Below are positions 8,259 to 16,138 of a stretch of DNA of 64,000 nt, piece by piece. The stretch covers positions 41,110 through 105,109 of the forward strand of contig JAIQFN010000015.1 in the NCBI GenBank assembly GCA_020073265.1, read 5' to 3'. Origin of the DNA: Terriglobia bacterium (GTDB taxonomy: Bacteria > Acidobacteriota > Terriglobia > Bryobacterales > Bryobacteraceae). The position numbers and the translations under genes were made by a program. Under the pieces are notes generated by a model. It was given only the letters and a program-made list of their open reading frames with translations. It made no database searches and was not told the DNA's origin. The stretch's first letter is position 1. Every line of letters starts with the position of its first letter.

Positions 8259-9404
8259 ATGACGGATCTTCATCAACACGCTTCAATCGCGGTGAGTCCA
8301 CAGTCGCCGGGCTGTAACGGTGACAGCCGATTCACGATCGACGGGCCGGCGGGTTTTGACATGGACCATGTCCTCCGCATGGACGAATATTCGGCGGCGA
8401 ACGCATTTGTAAATGGCGAGCTGACGATACGAGGCGACCTGTGCGCCGCCATCCAGTTTTTCCGCCGGCAACGGCGTCCACGCGCGCGGCAAGCCTGGTT
8501 CTCACTGGCCGCCTGGCTGACACAGGTGGTTGGCTCTTTGCAGACCGGGCGCGAAGCTGCCGCCCGGAACATTCGCTTTCACTACGATCGTTGCAACGCT
8601 TTCTACCGGCAATTCCTGGACTCCCGCATGCTCTATTCCGCGGGCGATTTCAGCGGCTCCACGCGCTCTTTGGAGGAGGCCCAGGCGAAGAAGCTGGACC
8701 AAGTCTGCCGCACTCTGGATCTTCGTCCCAACGAACGGTTCCTGGACGTGGGATGCGGATGGGGAGGCCTGGTGATATATGCCGCGGAGCGATTCGGGGT
8801 GCGGGCGGCAGGCTGCACCTTGAGTCGCGACCAGCTCGAATTCGCGCGCTCGGCGGTGAGAGGCCGCGGCTTGGAGCAGCGCGTGACCATCGAAGAGACC
8901 GACTATCGTGATCTCGGGGGCCGCTTCGATAAGATCGCGTCGGTCGGGATGTTCGAGCACGTGGGCCGCGGGCATCTGCCGGAATATTTCCAAAAGATTT
9001 ACTCGCTGCTGGACTCCCGCGGAGTGTTTCTCAACCGCGGAATCGTCCGGCCGGAGACCGAATCCGCCGGACCTGCGACGCTGTTCCTCGAAGAGAGCGT
9101 TTTCCCCGGAGGAGCACTGGCGCACCTGGCCGACGTCGTGCGCGAGGCGGAGCGGGCCGGCTTCGGAGTGCTCGCAGTCGAAGATTTTCGGAGAGACTAC
9201 GCGCTGACGTGCCGCGCCTGGGTGGCCCGGCTGCTTGAAAACGCCGAGACCTGCCGCGCCCTGGCCGGCGAGACGACCTATCGTACCTGGCTGCTGTACC
9301 TGGCGGCTTCGGCGGTTAGCTTCGAGGACGGCGATACCGACGCGGCGCAAGTGACCTTCGAGAAGCGCCAACTAAGATCTCGCGAGGTTCGCAACGTATG
9401 GTAA
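8259..9404 (+). CDS. Cyclopropane-fatty-acyl-phospholipid synthase-like SAM methyltransferase
   Basis: A 381-residue member of the CFA synthase family, which adds a methylene bridge (or methyl group) to unsaturated acyl chains of membrane phospholipids using S-adenosylmethionine. The N-terminal 110 residues resemble the lipid-binding domain (FTIDGPAGFDMD, NGELTIRGDLCAAIQF). The catalytic part has NIRFHYDRCNAFYRQFLDSRMLYS, the SAM loop FLDVGCGWGGL, AAGCTLSRDQLEFAR, SVGMFEHVGRGHLPEYF and ESVFPGGALAHL. Length equals the Escherichia coli enzyme. The stop overlaps the start of the next gene (ATGGTAA), so the two are probably co-translated. A palindrome CGTTTCAAACG lies 44 bases upstream. No strong ribosome site precedes the ATG. 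Confidence 0.88.
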   Translation: MTDLHQHASIAVSPQSPGCNGDSRFTIDGPAGFDMDHVLRMDEYSAANAFVNGELTIRGDLCAAIQFFRRQRRPRARQAWFSLAAWLTQVVGSLQTGREAAARNIRFHYDRCNAFYRQFLDSRMLYSAGDFSGSTRSLEEAQAKKLDQVCRTLDLRPNERFLDVGCGWGGLVIYAAERFGVRAAGCTLSRDQLEFARSAVRGRGLEQRVTIEETDYRDLGGRFDKIASVGMFEHVGRGHLPEYFQKIYSLLDSRGVFLNRGIVRPETESAGPATLFLEESVFPGGALAHLADVVREAERAGFGVLAVEDFRRDYALTCRAWVARLLENAETCRALAGETTYRTWLLYLAASAVSFEDGDTDAAQVTFEKRQLRSREVRNVW

Positions 9405-9775
9405 TCCGGATTCGGCGGTGGGTAGCCTGGTGGTTTTGCCTGGGGGTGATTTGTGGCGCGGTAGCGCTGATCAACATTTTCTTCCGGGACCTGACGCGCA
9501 AGCAGGACCAGGTGATCTTGTTCCTGGGCGTAGTGCACTGGTTGTTGGGAGGTCTGGTCTGCTGGGCCTGGGAAGGCGTCCGGCTGGACAAGCCGAAGCG
9601 GGACGCAGCACAAAAACCAGCTACGAATATAGCGCAGGAACCGGAACATGTCGCATCCCAGCTTGTCGTGCACACTCGCGGGCAAGCCTTCCGACCGCGA
9701 TCGCGCATCCGGCAAGAGCTGCTGGTGCGTTATCTCCTCCGGCACTGGGAGCACATTCAGAGCCATCGCCCGTGA
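9398..9775 (+). CDS. Small membrane protein, unknown function
   Basis: A 125-residue protein that I do not recognise. Two hydrophobic segments are clear: WVAWWFCLGVICGAVALINIFF (about 8-29) and VILFLGVVHWLLGGLVCWAW (about 39-58), joined by a short charged loop. The second half is polar and arginine-rich and could be partly non-native, because the next gene downstream is damaged. It overlaps the CFA-synthase-like gene by 7 bases, so it may be an accessory membrane partner of that enzyme, which is inference only. Confidence 0.55.
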   Translation: MVIRIRRWVAWWFCLGVICGAVALINIFFRDLTRKQDQVILFLGVVHWLLGGLVCWAWEGVRLDKPKRDAAQKPATNIAQEPEHVASQLVVHTRGQAFRPRSRIRQELLVRYLLRHWEHIQSHRP

Positions 9776-9776
9776 A

Positions 9777-10358
9777 TTGAGACCTAGCGATCCGGTGTCT
9801 TCCGAGGATTGGAACATTCATTTCCAGGCGACCTCCATCGGACAGGTCCACGCCGGCTTCCCTTCGCCCTACCAGGGAAGCAACAGCCTGCCCCGCTATG
9901 CGGAGAAACGCGTCTCGCTGGGGAATAAGAAATACGGTCTGGCTGCCAGCCTGGAGCAAGCGCTGACGGCGGAGATCGGCGTGTTCGCCCGCTATGGATG
10001 GAGCGACGGCAAAACCGACTCGTGGGCGTTCACGGAAATCGATCGCTCAGCGAGCGGAGGCGTCTCAATCGGCGGGCGGAGCTGGCGCCGGGCCGACGAC
10101 CGCATCGGCATGGCAGCGGCCCGGAACTGTCTCTCCGGCGACCAACGGAGTTTTCTCGCCGCGGGCGGACTGGGGTTCCTCATCGGCGACGGCCGGCTGA
10201 ACTACCGGCCCGAGGCTATCGTGGAGGCCTACTATGCCTGGCGAACAACCAGGACGTTCACGGTGAAGCTGGATTACCAGCATGTTGAGAATCCGGCCTA
10301 CAATCAGGACCGCGGGCCGGTGAATGTGGAGAGCCTGCGGCTGCATTGGGAGCGGTAA
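9777..10358 (+). pseudogene. OprB-family carbohydrate porin with large internal deletion
   Basis: OprB porins are outer-membrane beta barrels for sugar uptake, about 420-480 residues long. Here the typical N-terminus EDWNIHFQATSIGQVHAGFP, SPYQGSNSLPR is followed directly by C-terminal sequence: YAEKRVSLGNKKYGLAASLE, IGVFARYGWSDGKT, WAFTEIDRSASGGVSIGG, RSFLAAGGLGFLIGDG, LDYQHVENPAYNQDRGPV and the terminal LRLHWER. More than 200 residues of barrel between SLPR and YAEK are missing although the frame stays open. No signal peptide precedes the N-terminal part and there is no credible start codon; the TTG at 9777 is only a lower limit. I regard the gene as dead. Confidence 0.65.
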
Positions 10359-10470
10359 GACCGTGACCAATTCTTGGCGGTTTGGTTAAGAATCTGTCTC
10401 GGTGCGGATTCCGATCTTAGCTTTGCATTGCTGAATCAAGGAATTCGATTGGACTGCCAAATGCTCCCGG

Positions 10471-11361
10471 ATGCCTGGGAGAACTGCCTTGGCAACATCG
10501 GAAGCGGCTCTGAGCAATCAGTTACGTAAGCACGCGGCGGTGCTCCCCACGCGGGCGCCGAGGCGTCTTGACAAATTTTTCATTGCGGGAGTCGCAATCG
10601 CGCTGGGAGCGACCTTCCTGGGCATCCGCTCCAGTGGAATCTCGATCGGCTACTTTCTGCAACCCAGTGGCGCAGTTGTCGTCCTGGGCGGAACGCTGGG
10701 CGTGATTCTGGTGACTACGCCGCCGCGCAATCTGATGCACTCGCTACGCAGGGTGACGGACTTGATTGCCGCGGTGGAAGTGGATCGCGAGGCGCTGATC
10801 GAGGAGATTATCGGCTACGCCCGGACTGCGCGGCGGAGCGGCATCCTCTCGCTGGAGCCGATCGCGCCAAAGGCATCCGATCCGTTACTTCGCAGCGCGT
10901 TGCAGCTTGCCGTGGACGTGAGCAATCGCGAGGAGTTGCAGACCGTGCTGGAAGCGGAACTGCGCATGGCGGAGCGCCAGGGCGAGGCGGATGCGAAAAC
11001 GCTGGAGGTAGCCGGAGGTTTTGCTCCCACCCTTGGCATCATTGGCACGGTGATCGGACTGATCGAGGTGCTGCGGCAGTTCTCGAATCCTCAGGCGGTG
11101 GGCTACGGGATTGGCACGGCCTTCGTCTCCACCATCTATGGCCTGGCGTTGGCGAATCTGCTGCTGTTGCCGGCGGCGCACCGCATACGGGCCAGAGTCG
11201 CCGAGAACTTCGAAACCCAGGAGCTGATCCTGGACGGAGTGTTGTCCATCGTCGACATGCTACACCCTGCGCTGATTCGCATGCGCCTGGCTTCGTTCTT
11301 GCGTGAGCCCAGAAGCGTAACGGTTGCGCCGGGTGCCGCCTTCTATGAAACGAAAGCCTAA
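10471..11361 (+). CDS. motA: MotA-type flagellar/proton-channel stator subunit
   Basis: A 296-residue MotA/TolQ/ExbB-superfamily protein; MotA with MotB forms the ion-conducting stator of the flagellar motor. Membrane segments near 36-56 and 62-82 (SGISIGYFLQPSGAVVVLGG), a long cytoplasmic domain, then the family signature GGFAPTLGIIGTVIGLIEVL (about 183-202) and YGIGTAFVSTIYGLALANLL (about 212-231). The pattern with four membrane segments and a large cytoplasmic loop between segments 2 and 3 fits MotA rather than ExbB. The MotB gene overlaps its end by 17 bases. No other flagellar gene is in the window. The nominal ATG has no good ribosome site and the start could be further downstream, before RLDKFFIAG. 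Confidence 0.85.
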   Translation: MPGRTALATSEAALSNQLRKHAAVLPTRAPRRLDKFFIAGVAIALGATFLGIRSSGISIGYFLQPSGAVVVLGGTLGVILVTTPPRNLMHSLRRVTDLIAAVEVDREALIEEIIGYARTARRSGILSLEPIAPKASDPLLRSALQLAVDVSNREELQTVLEAELRMAERQGEADAKTLEVAGGFAPTLGIIGTVIGLIEVLRQFSNPQAVGYGIGTAFVSTIYGLALANLLLLPAAHRIRARVAENFETQELILDGVLSIVDMLHPALIRMRLASFLREPRSVTVAPGAAFYETKA

Positions 11362-11962
11362 GTACCTGGAGGCAGAGCACGGCCAGCGTGAGCGCTGGCT
11401 GATCAGCTATACCGACATCGTCACGCTGCTGCTGATTCTTTTCGTGGCGATGGCGGCGCAGAGCGTGGGTAAGCCGCCGGCCCAGCCTGTGCGGCGCGAG
11501 CCGCAGCAGGCTCCGAAACCGTCCCGCGCAACGCTGGTCCGGGCCGAGCAGCGGCTGAAAGAGCGCGGCCTGGATCCGCGGCTCGATCCGCGGGGCCTGG
11601 TGATCAGCCTGCCCACGGCGATTCTGTTTGAATCGGGTGACGATCACATCAATCCGTCGGCGCTCCCGGTCATTTCGCGGATTGCGGAGGTGCTTCGCGA
11701 CTCGGGCAACAAAGTGGAACTGGCCGGGCACGCCGATGCGGTTCCCATTCACAACCGGCGCTTCAAGAACAACTGGGAACTTTCGGCGGCTCGCGGCTTG
11801 AGCCTGCTGGCATTGCTGACCTCTCAATACGGCATTCCCGAGGCACGTCTGTCGGTTTCCAGCTTCGGCGCTTACAGCCCCAAGGGATCGAACGATACCG
11901 AGGATGGCCGGGCCGAGAACCGCCGCGTGGAGATCCTGATCCTGGACGAACCGGCGCTCTAG
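11345..11962 (+). CDS. motB: MotB-type stator subunit with OmpA-like peptidoglycan-binding domain
   Basis: A 205-residue partner of the preceding MotA. Short cytoplasmic N-terminus, then WLISYTDIVTLLLILFVAMA with the membrane aspartate that carries the ions (Asp in SYTD), a linker, and an OmpA/MotB domain (LFESGDDHINPSALPVISRI, ELAGHADAVPIHNRRFKNNW, ELSAARGLSLLALL, RVEILI) that anchors to peptidoglycan. The ATG at 11345 is chosen because it starts MKRKPKYLEAEHG in the usual way; the frame is open 7 codons further up. The overlap with motA suggests translational coupling and matched amounts. It is shorter than enteric MotB (about 300) but in the range of acidobacterial homologues. Confidence 0.88.
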   Translation: MKRKPKYLEAEHGQRERWLISYTDIVTLLLILFVAMAAQSVGKPPAQPVRREPQQAPKPSRATLVRAEQRLKERGLDPRLDPRGLVISLPTAILFESGDDHINPSALPVISRIAEVLRDSGNKVELAGHADAVPIHNRRFKNNWELSAARGLSLLALLTSQYGIPEARLSVSSFGAYSPKGSNDTEDGRAENRRVEILILDEPAL

Positions 11963-12053
11963 GCGCTGGCTGAAGAACCCGTGCAACCACTCCCTAACCG
12001 TCGTGGCTCAGAATAGCGGTGGCCGTTCGGGAGCGGGCGTGCGATCCTAACAT

Positions 12054-13124
12054 TTGTTGCGATACGGCTTGAATATTCGCCCGCAGGCCGCGCTGGACCT
12101 GGTGTCGCTGGGCGCTCTGGTCCACCGGCTGGACCCCGGCGTCGTTCCCTTCCGCAAAGCCACCGAATGCAAGATTCACGTGAGCGGCGGCGAGTTCAAC
12201 GTGGCCGCCAACCTGGCGGACTGCTTCGGAATGAAGACCGGCATTGCGACCGCGATGGTGGACTATCCGATCGGTGACTTGATCGCCGAGCGGGTGCGGG
12301 CCATGGGCGTGAAACCGTTCTACAAGCGCTTCGAGCACGACGGCGTCACCGGCCCCAACATGGCCACCGTCTATAGCGACCGCGGCTACGGCGTTCGTCC
12401 GCCGGTGGTCTTTTACAATCGCTCGAACGAAGCCGCGGCCAGGTTGCAACCGGGCGACTTCGATTGGCCGGCAATGTTCGCGGACGGCGTGCGCTGGTTT
12501 CACAGCGGCGGGATCTTTGCGGCGCTTTCTCACGGCGCGGCCGAGTTGATCATCGAAGGGATGCAGGCCGCCAAGTCCGCCGGGGCCGTGGTTTCCTTCG
12601 ATCTGAACATTCGCCAGAAGCTCTGGAACATTTCGGGCGGCAAGGACAGCGCCCGAACCGTAATCGAGCGCATCGTCGGCCATGCCGATGTGTTGCTCGG
12701 CAACCCGCAGGAACTCGACTCGGGCGCCCAGACCGGCGCAGAGTCCAAGCTCGACTCCGGCTCATTTTTCGAAGCGGTCCAGCGAGTGCTCGAGCGCCAT
12801 TCGCATCTTCAGGTCATCGCGACCACGCTGCGCGAAGTCCACTCCAGCAACCGGCACACCTGGAGCGCGGCTGCCTGGATGGACGGCCGTGAGCATGTCG
12901 CGCCCGTTTGCGAGCTGGAGGTGTACGATCGAGTAGGCAGCGGCGACGGTTTCGCGTCCGGACTTTTCTATGGGCTGATGGCGGGCGAACCTCCCGAGGA
13001 AGCGCTCAAGCTGGGCTGGGCGCACGGCGCGCTGGTCAGCACCTTCCCCGGCGACACTACCATGGCGAGCTTGGATCAGGTGCGTGCCTTAGCCCAGGGA
13101 GGCTCGGCCCGCATCCAGCGCTGA
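12054..13124 (+). CDS. PfkB-family sugar kinase, 2-keto-3-deoxygluconate kinase-like
   Basis: A 356-residue ribokinase-fold enzyme, probably phosphorylating 2-keto-3-deoxygluconate in hexuronate or Entner-Doudoroff metabolism. The N-terminus DLVSLGALVHRLDPGVVPFR and VSGGEFNVAANLADCFGMKT form the sugar site; the C-terminal signature YDRVGSGDGFASGLFYGLM carries the catalytic Asp (GDG) and anion hole. The subfamily is inferred from overall appearance; fructokinase or another PfkB specificity is possible. There is no ATG at the N-terminus: the start is TTG at 12054 or 12057, or TTG at 12069, preceded by TAACAT at 12048-12053 and no Shine-Dalgarno sequence. Confidence 0.85.
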   Translation: MLRYGLNIRPQAALDLVSLGALVHRLDPGVVPFRKATECKIHVSGGEFNVAANLADCFGMKTGIATAMVDYPIGDLIAERVRAMGVKPFYKRFEHDGVTGPNMATVYSDRGYGVRPPVVFYNRSNEAAARLQPGDFDWPAMFADGVRWFHSGGIFAALSHGAAELIIEGMQAAKSAGAVVSFDLNIRQKLWNISGGKDSARTVIERIVGHADVLLGNPQELDSGAQTGAESKLDSGSFFEAVQRVLERHSHLQVIATTLREVHSSNRHTWSAAAWMDGREHVAPVCELEVYDRVGSGDGFASGLFYGLMAGEPPEEALKLGWAHGALVSTFPGDTTMASLDQVRALAQGGSARIQR

Positions 13125-13162
13125 ATGCGGCCGAGCGGTTCGCTCACAGACGTCGGCTCTCG

Positions 13163-13900
13163 ATGTATCCTGGGGACGTGCAGCTCCAGAGCGCCATCTT
13201 CTTTGAGACGCCGGAAGAGATTTTCGCACGCGTCTTCTCGGAATTGAAGCCGCGCACCGAGGTGCCGCCGGTGCGGGTGGAGTTCCGCCGTTACGCCAAC
13301 GCCAACAGCTTCGTTCGCTGGGACCAGGCGGGCCTCCAGGTGCGCATCACCGACGTGCTGGAGGGCGCTCCGGCGCACATCCTGGAAGCCCTGGCGAACC
13401 TGCTTTTATCGAAGCTGGTGCGCCGTCCGATACCCAAAATGCACGCCGAGCGGTACCGCCGCTTTCTGAACCGCAAGGAGATGCGACGCAGCCTGCAACT
13501 GGTGAAACAGGCGCGCGGGCGCAAATTCGTTTCCGGGCCGCTGGGCGAATGCTACAACCTGGAAGAGATTTTCGAGCAGCTGAATCTGCGCTATTTTCAC
13601 GGCCTCATGGCGCGCCCGCTGCTGGGCTGGAGCCGCGGGGTCTCGCGGGTGATGCTGGGACATTTCGATCCCTCGCACAACGCGATCATCCTGAGCAGAC
13701 TGCTGGATCGCGCCGAAGTCCCGCGCCTGGCGGTAGAGTACGTGCTGTTTCACGAGATGCTCCACCTGCGATTCCCGGTGGAGCATCGCGGGGCGCGCCG
13801 CTGCGTGCACACGCCCGAGTTCAAAGCCGCCGAACGGCAGTTCCCGGGCCGGATAGAAGCCAAGGAACTGCTGAAGAGAATCTGCACCGCGACGGCCTGA
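13163..13900 (+). CDS. SprT-like zinc metallopeptidase-type protein
   Basis: About 245 residues with a single zinc-peptidase motif LFHEMLHLRFPVEH (HExxH plus a later His) and VHTPEFKAAERQFPG near the C-terminus, as in SprT-like/WSS-type proteins. The middle part (LEEIFEQLNLRYFHGLMARP, LGWSRG, MLGHFDPSHNAIILSRLLD) is also typical of that fold. SprT-like proteins are linked to DNA-protein crosslink or stress responses, but the role of the bacterial group is unclear. The start is ambiguous: ATG at 13163 (used here), or GTG at 13178, which follows TATCCT by 6 bases and would fit a leaderless transcript. It lies 38 bases after the sugar kinase and converges with the next gene. Confidence 0.75.
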   Translation: MYPGDVQLQSAIFFETPEEIFARVFSELKPRTEVPPVRVEFRRYANANSFVRWDQAGLQVRITDVLEGAPAHILEALANLLLSKLVRRPIPKMHAERYRRFLNRKEMRRSLQLVKQARGRKFVSGPLGECYNLEEIFEQLNLRYFHGLMARPLLGWSRGVSRVMLGHFDPSHNAIILSRLLDRAEVPRLAVEYVLFHEMLHLRFPVEHRGARRCVHTPEFKAAERQFPGRIEAKELLKRICTATA

Positions 13901-13901
13901 G

Positions 13902-14432
13902 CTACGCCGACGCGGTTTCGGCCTGTTGCGGGAGCGCGCTTACAATCTGATGGCGCATCTTTTGGAGCGCCTCCAGGAGTTCGGGGACGTCCACGGCCGT
14001 CCAGCCCAGCGGATACAGCGCGACCTTGCAGCGCACCAGGCAAATGGCGAAGTAAAACGTGATCTGCTGCCGCCACAGGGCGCTTGCAAACTCCGGCCGG
14101 TCTTCGGAGGAATGCACCAACATCAATCTCGCGATGAAATGCAACCGATTGAAGTCCCGAACCAGCAGATAAAGATATTCACAGAACGCCTCGCGCCGGT
14201 TGGAGAGCAGGCTCTTGGCCATTTCCGGACGATATCCGGATTGGGAAGCAAGAAACGCGAAATCGCCCTGGTCCAGCAATCGCTCCATGGGCGCGTAACT
14301 TTCGAGAGAAAACTCATCCAGCCACTCCGGGCTGTAGGGTTCAGCGTCAAGACGAGACGCTAACCTGAGGAACAGGCAGGTGAAGCCGACGAGCAACAGC
14401 ACGACAGCCAAACCCAGGCCTCCCAGAATCAT
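13902..14432 (-). CDS. Membrane-anchored protein of unknown function
   Basis: A 176-residue protein with one N-terminal membrane helix (MILGGLGLAVVLLLVGFTCLFLRL split over the first 24 residues) and a helical soluble domain with many charged residues (LLSNRREAFCEYLYLLVRDF, LWRQQITFYFAICLVRCKV, PELLEALQKMRHQIVSALPQ). I do not recognise the family. The start is supported by AGGAGGT five bases upstream. It lies 98 bases downstream of a seven-to-eight-helix membrane protein on the same strand and may belong to the same unit as that gene and the small secreted peptide at 15358. It ends one base after the convergent SprT-like gene. Confidence 0.75.
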   Translation of the reverse strand: MILGGLGLAVVLLLVGFTCLFLRLASRLDAEPYSPEWLDEFSLESYAPMERLLDQGDFAFLASQSGYRPEMAKSLLSNRREAFCEYLYLLVRDFNRLHFIARLMLVHSSEDRPEFASALWRQQITFYFAICLVRCKVALYPLGWTAVDVPELLEALQKMRHQIVSALPQQAETASA

Positions 14433-14530
14433 GGGGACCTCCTAGACTGAGCCAGCTTAACGTATTCCATAAAGAAACGCAAACGTTTTTGTCACGAAGA
14501 CGTACATTCTTTCTAAAATATGGATAAAAA

Positions 14531-15298
14531 CTACTTTTTGACTTCACGAAGCAGGCTTTCATTAATGGCTTGCAGCCGAGAGAGCAAGCGTTGTTCGTCC
14601 ATGGGATTCCATTGATGTCCGACCACGACTGTCCGGGTCTCGCCGCTCCGGTTTAACGTGAACAACCACAGCAACAAGCATGCCGTGGAGGCTCCCACAA
14701 ACGCTGCGTTGATCTCCCGGTTCCAGCGGGGGAACCGTATGACGTCGACGAAGAGTGCGGCGACCTTAGATAACAGGTAAATTGCAAAACCAATGGAATA
14801 GATGACCACATTCCGATTCAATGGGACCGGGTAGTAGACCAGAAAAACCAGCGATGAGAGAACGAACAGCAACAGGCTGGAGATGATAGTGCGGTAGCAT
14901 GCCAGAAAATACTGGAGTACCGTGGCCGGCGTCCTTTCCAGGCCCACCAGCAGCAGGGAAGCCAGAATTGCCAACGCCAAGGCAATCTGGATGTAGCGCC
15001 GCGAAACGCTCGCAATTCCTGGCAGACCGCTCAAAATATTCGAATATACCTCTAGAACAATCAGGGCGTAAAAGCAAACGATCAAGCCTTCGCTGGCCAT
15101 CCAGAGATTGAAGTATAGAGTGCTGCGCAGAGGCACGAACGTCAGAGTCCCGGTCTCCAGCAGAGCCACAAGCAGATAGCCGAAGAAGCAAACGTAAATG
15201 CGGTATAGTCCGGTCCACCAGATGCGTAGACATAGGCCCACCAGCGCAACGGTCTGGAGAACCAGTAGGAACTGTTGTTCAAGGGGGAGCCGATTCAT
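14531..15298 (-). CDS. Polytopic membrane protein of unknown function
   Basis: A 255-residue protein with about seven hydrophobic helices (for example FLLVLQTVALVGLCLRIW, IYVCFFGYLLVALLETG, GLIVCFYALIVLEVYSNI, ALALAILASLLLVGL, SSLLLFVLSSLVFLVYY, VVIYSIGFAIYLLSKVAAL, AFVGASTACLLLWLFTL) and a polar C-terminal tail ending in a short coiled helix (DEQRLLSRLQAINESLLREV). No catalytic motif and no family I can name. A gene for a 39-residue secreted peptide lies 59 bases upstream on the same strand, so a sensor/peptide or modification relation is conceivable. Base composition is somewhat lower in GC than the neighbours. Confidence 0.75.
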   Translation of the reverse strand: MNRLPLEQQFLLVLQTVALVGLCLRIWWTGLYRIYVCFFGYLLVALLETGTLTFVPLRSTLYFNLWMASEGLIVCFYALIVLEVYSNILSGLPGIASVSRRYIQIALALAILASLLLVGLERTPATVLQYFLACYRTIISSLLLFVLSSLVFLVYYPVPLNRNVVIYSIGFAIYLLSKVAALFVDVIRFPRWNREINAAFVGASTACLLLWLFTLNRSGETRTVVVGHQWNPMDEQRLLSRLQAINESLLREVKK

Positions 15299-15357
15299 GA
15301 CTTGAGGCCGATTCCGACAACCAAAAGTCTAGCATCGAACCCCCTCGAGAGGGCAGG

Positions 15358-15477
15358 TCAGCGCACGTCGGCTCGGCAGGTACCTTCGAAATAGCAGGGG
15401 GGAATCGGCCAATCGGCCGAAAGGACGCTGGCGAGGGCAACCGTCATCGCCGCTAGCAACAAGAGCTTTTTCATCAT
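15358..15477 (-). CDS. Small secreted peptide, 39 residues
   Basis: A short frame starting ATG ATG with the ribosome site AAAGGAGA seven to nine bases upstream. The product has a clear signal peptide (MMKKLLLLAAMTVALASVLS, cleavage after LSA) and would release a mature peptide of about 18 residues, DWPIPPCYFEGTCRADVR, with two cysteines five residues apart. Good ribosome site, signal peptide and cysteine pair argue that it is real although it is short. It is the first gene of a possible unit with the membrane proteins at 14531 and 13902. Function unknown; a signalling or structural peptide is possible. Confidence 0.6.
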   Translation of the reverse strand: MMKKLLLLAAMTVALASVLSADWPIPPCYFEGTCRADVR

Positions 15478-15562
15478 GGTGTCAAATCTCCTTTGGGATT
15501 GTCGGAAGTCTGCTTCGGAACTATGGTGTTCAGAGTAAAGGCAGAGCCGGCGGAACGGGAAA

Positions 15563-16138
15563 ATGAGCGAGACTCTTTCTGAAAGCAGAACATCTCAACC
15601 AGGCAGGGCTGAACTTGACGAACGGATTCCGTTGGGGCGGGTTTCGATGTATGATCCAGTTATCGGGATGAAGGGCACGGAAAACAACGCTGCCTTGGTT
15701 CGGGGCGCCGTTTCCAATCTCTGGCGGAACACGCTGTCGCGGATCCCGTCGGTCTTCGGCAGGCTGGTCTACATCTCGTCGCTGCGCAACTCCAACAACG
15801 GCCGCTATGAACACCATGGCCTGACCCTGGTGTATGGCGAGGATCAGGCCAATCGGGCGCTCAAGAAGAGCCATGCGGAGACCTTCGCGGAGTGGCTCAC
15901 GTTCAATCTGGAGCAGCAGAAAGCGGATCTGGAGTTGTATATCTCGACGCTGCCGGATGAGCCGCGCCAGGTAATTCAGACCTGGCTGAAGCTGGCCCCC
16001 TACCGCAATCTCATTCCCACCGCGGTCCGGGGAGTGGAGCGGAAGGTCTATATCAGCGATTTGAACGTGGTGCTGGAGCTGCTCAAGAACGCGTACGCCG
16101 CCGGCGACCCTGGTCGAGGCGCATCGCGATCCCAATAA
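15563..16138 (+). CDS. Conserved hypothetical protein
   Basis: A 191-residue soluble protein without signal peptide or membrane helix. A recognisable stretch is VFGRLVYISSLRNSNNGRYEHHGL, followed by HAETFAEWLTFNLEQQKADL and helices LYISTLPDEPRQVIQTWLKL and SDLNVVLELLKNAY. I cannot name the family, though similar proteins seem common in Acidobacteria next to regulators. Its 3' end overlaps the convergent XRE-type regulator gene by 56 bases, so the two messages are partly antisense. The divergent neighbour is the secreted-peptide gene at 15358-15477. Confidence 0.7.
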   Translation: MSETLSESRTSQPGRAELDERIPLGRVSMYDPVIGMKGTENNAALVRGAVSNLWRNTLSRIPSVFGRLVYISSLRNSNNGRYEHHGLTLVYGEDQANRALKKSHAETFAEWLTFNLEQQKADLELYISTLPDEPRQVIQTWLKLAPYRNLIPTAVRGVERKVYISDLNVVLELLKNAYAAGDPGRGASRSQ

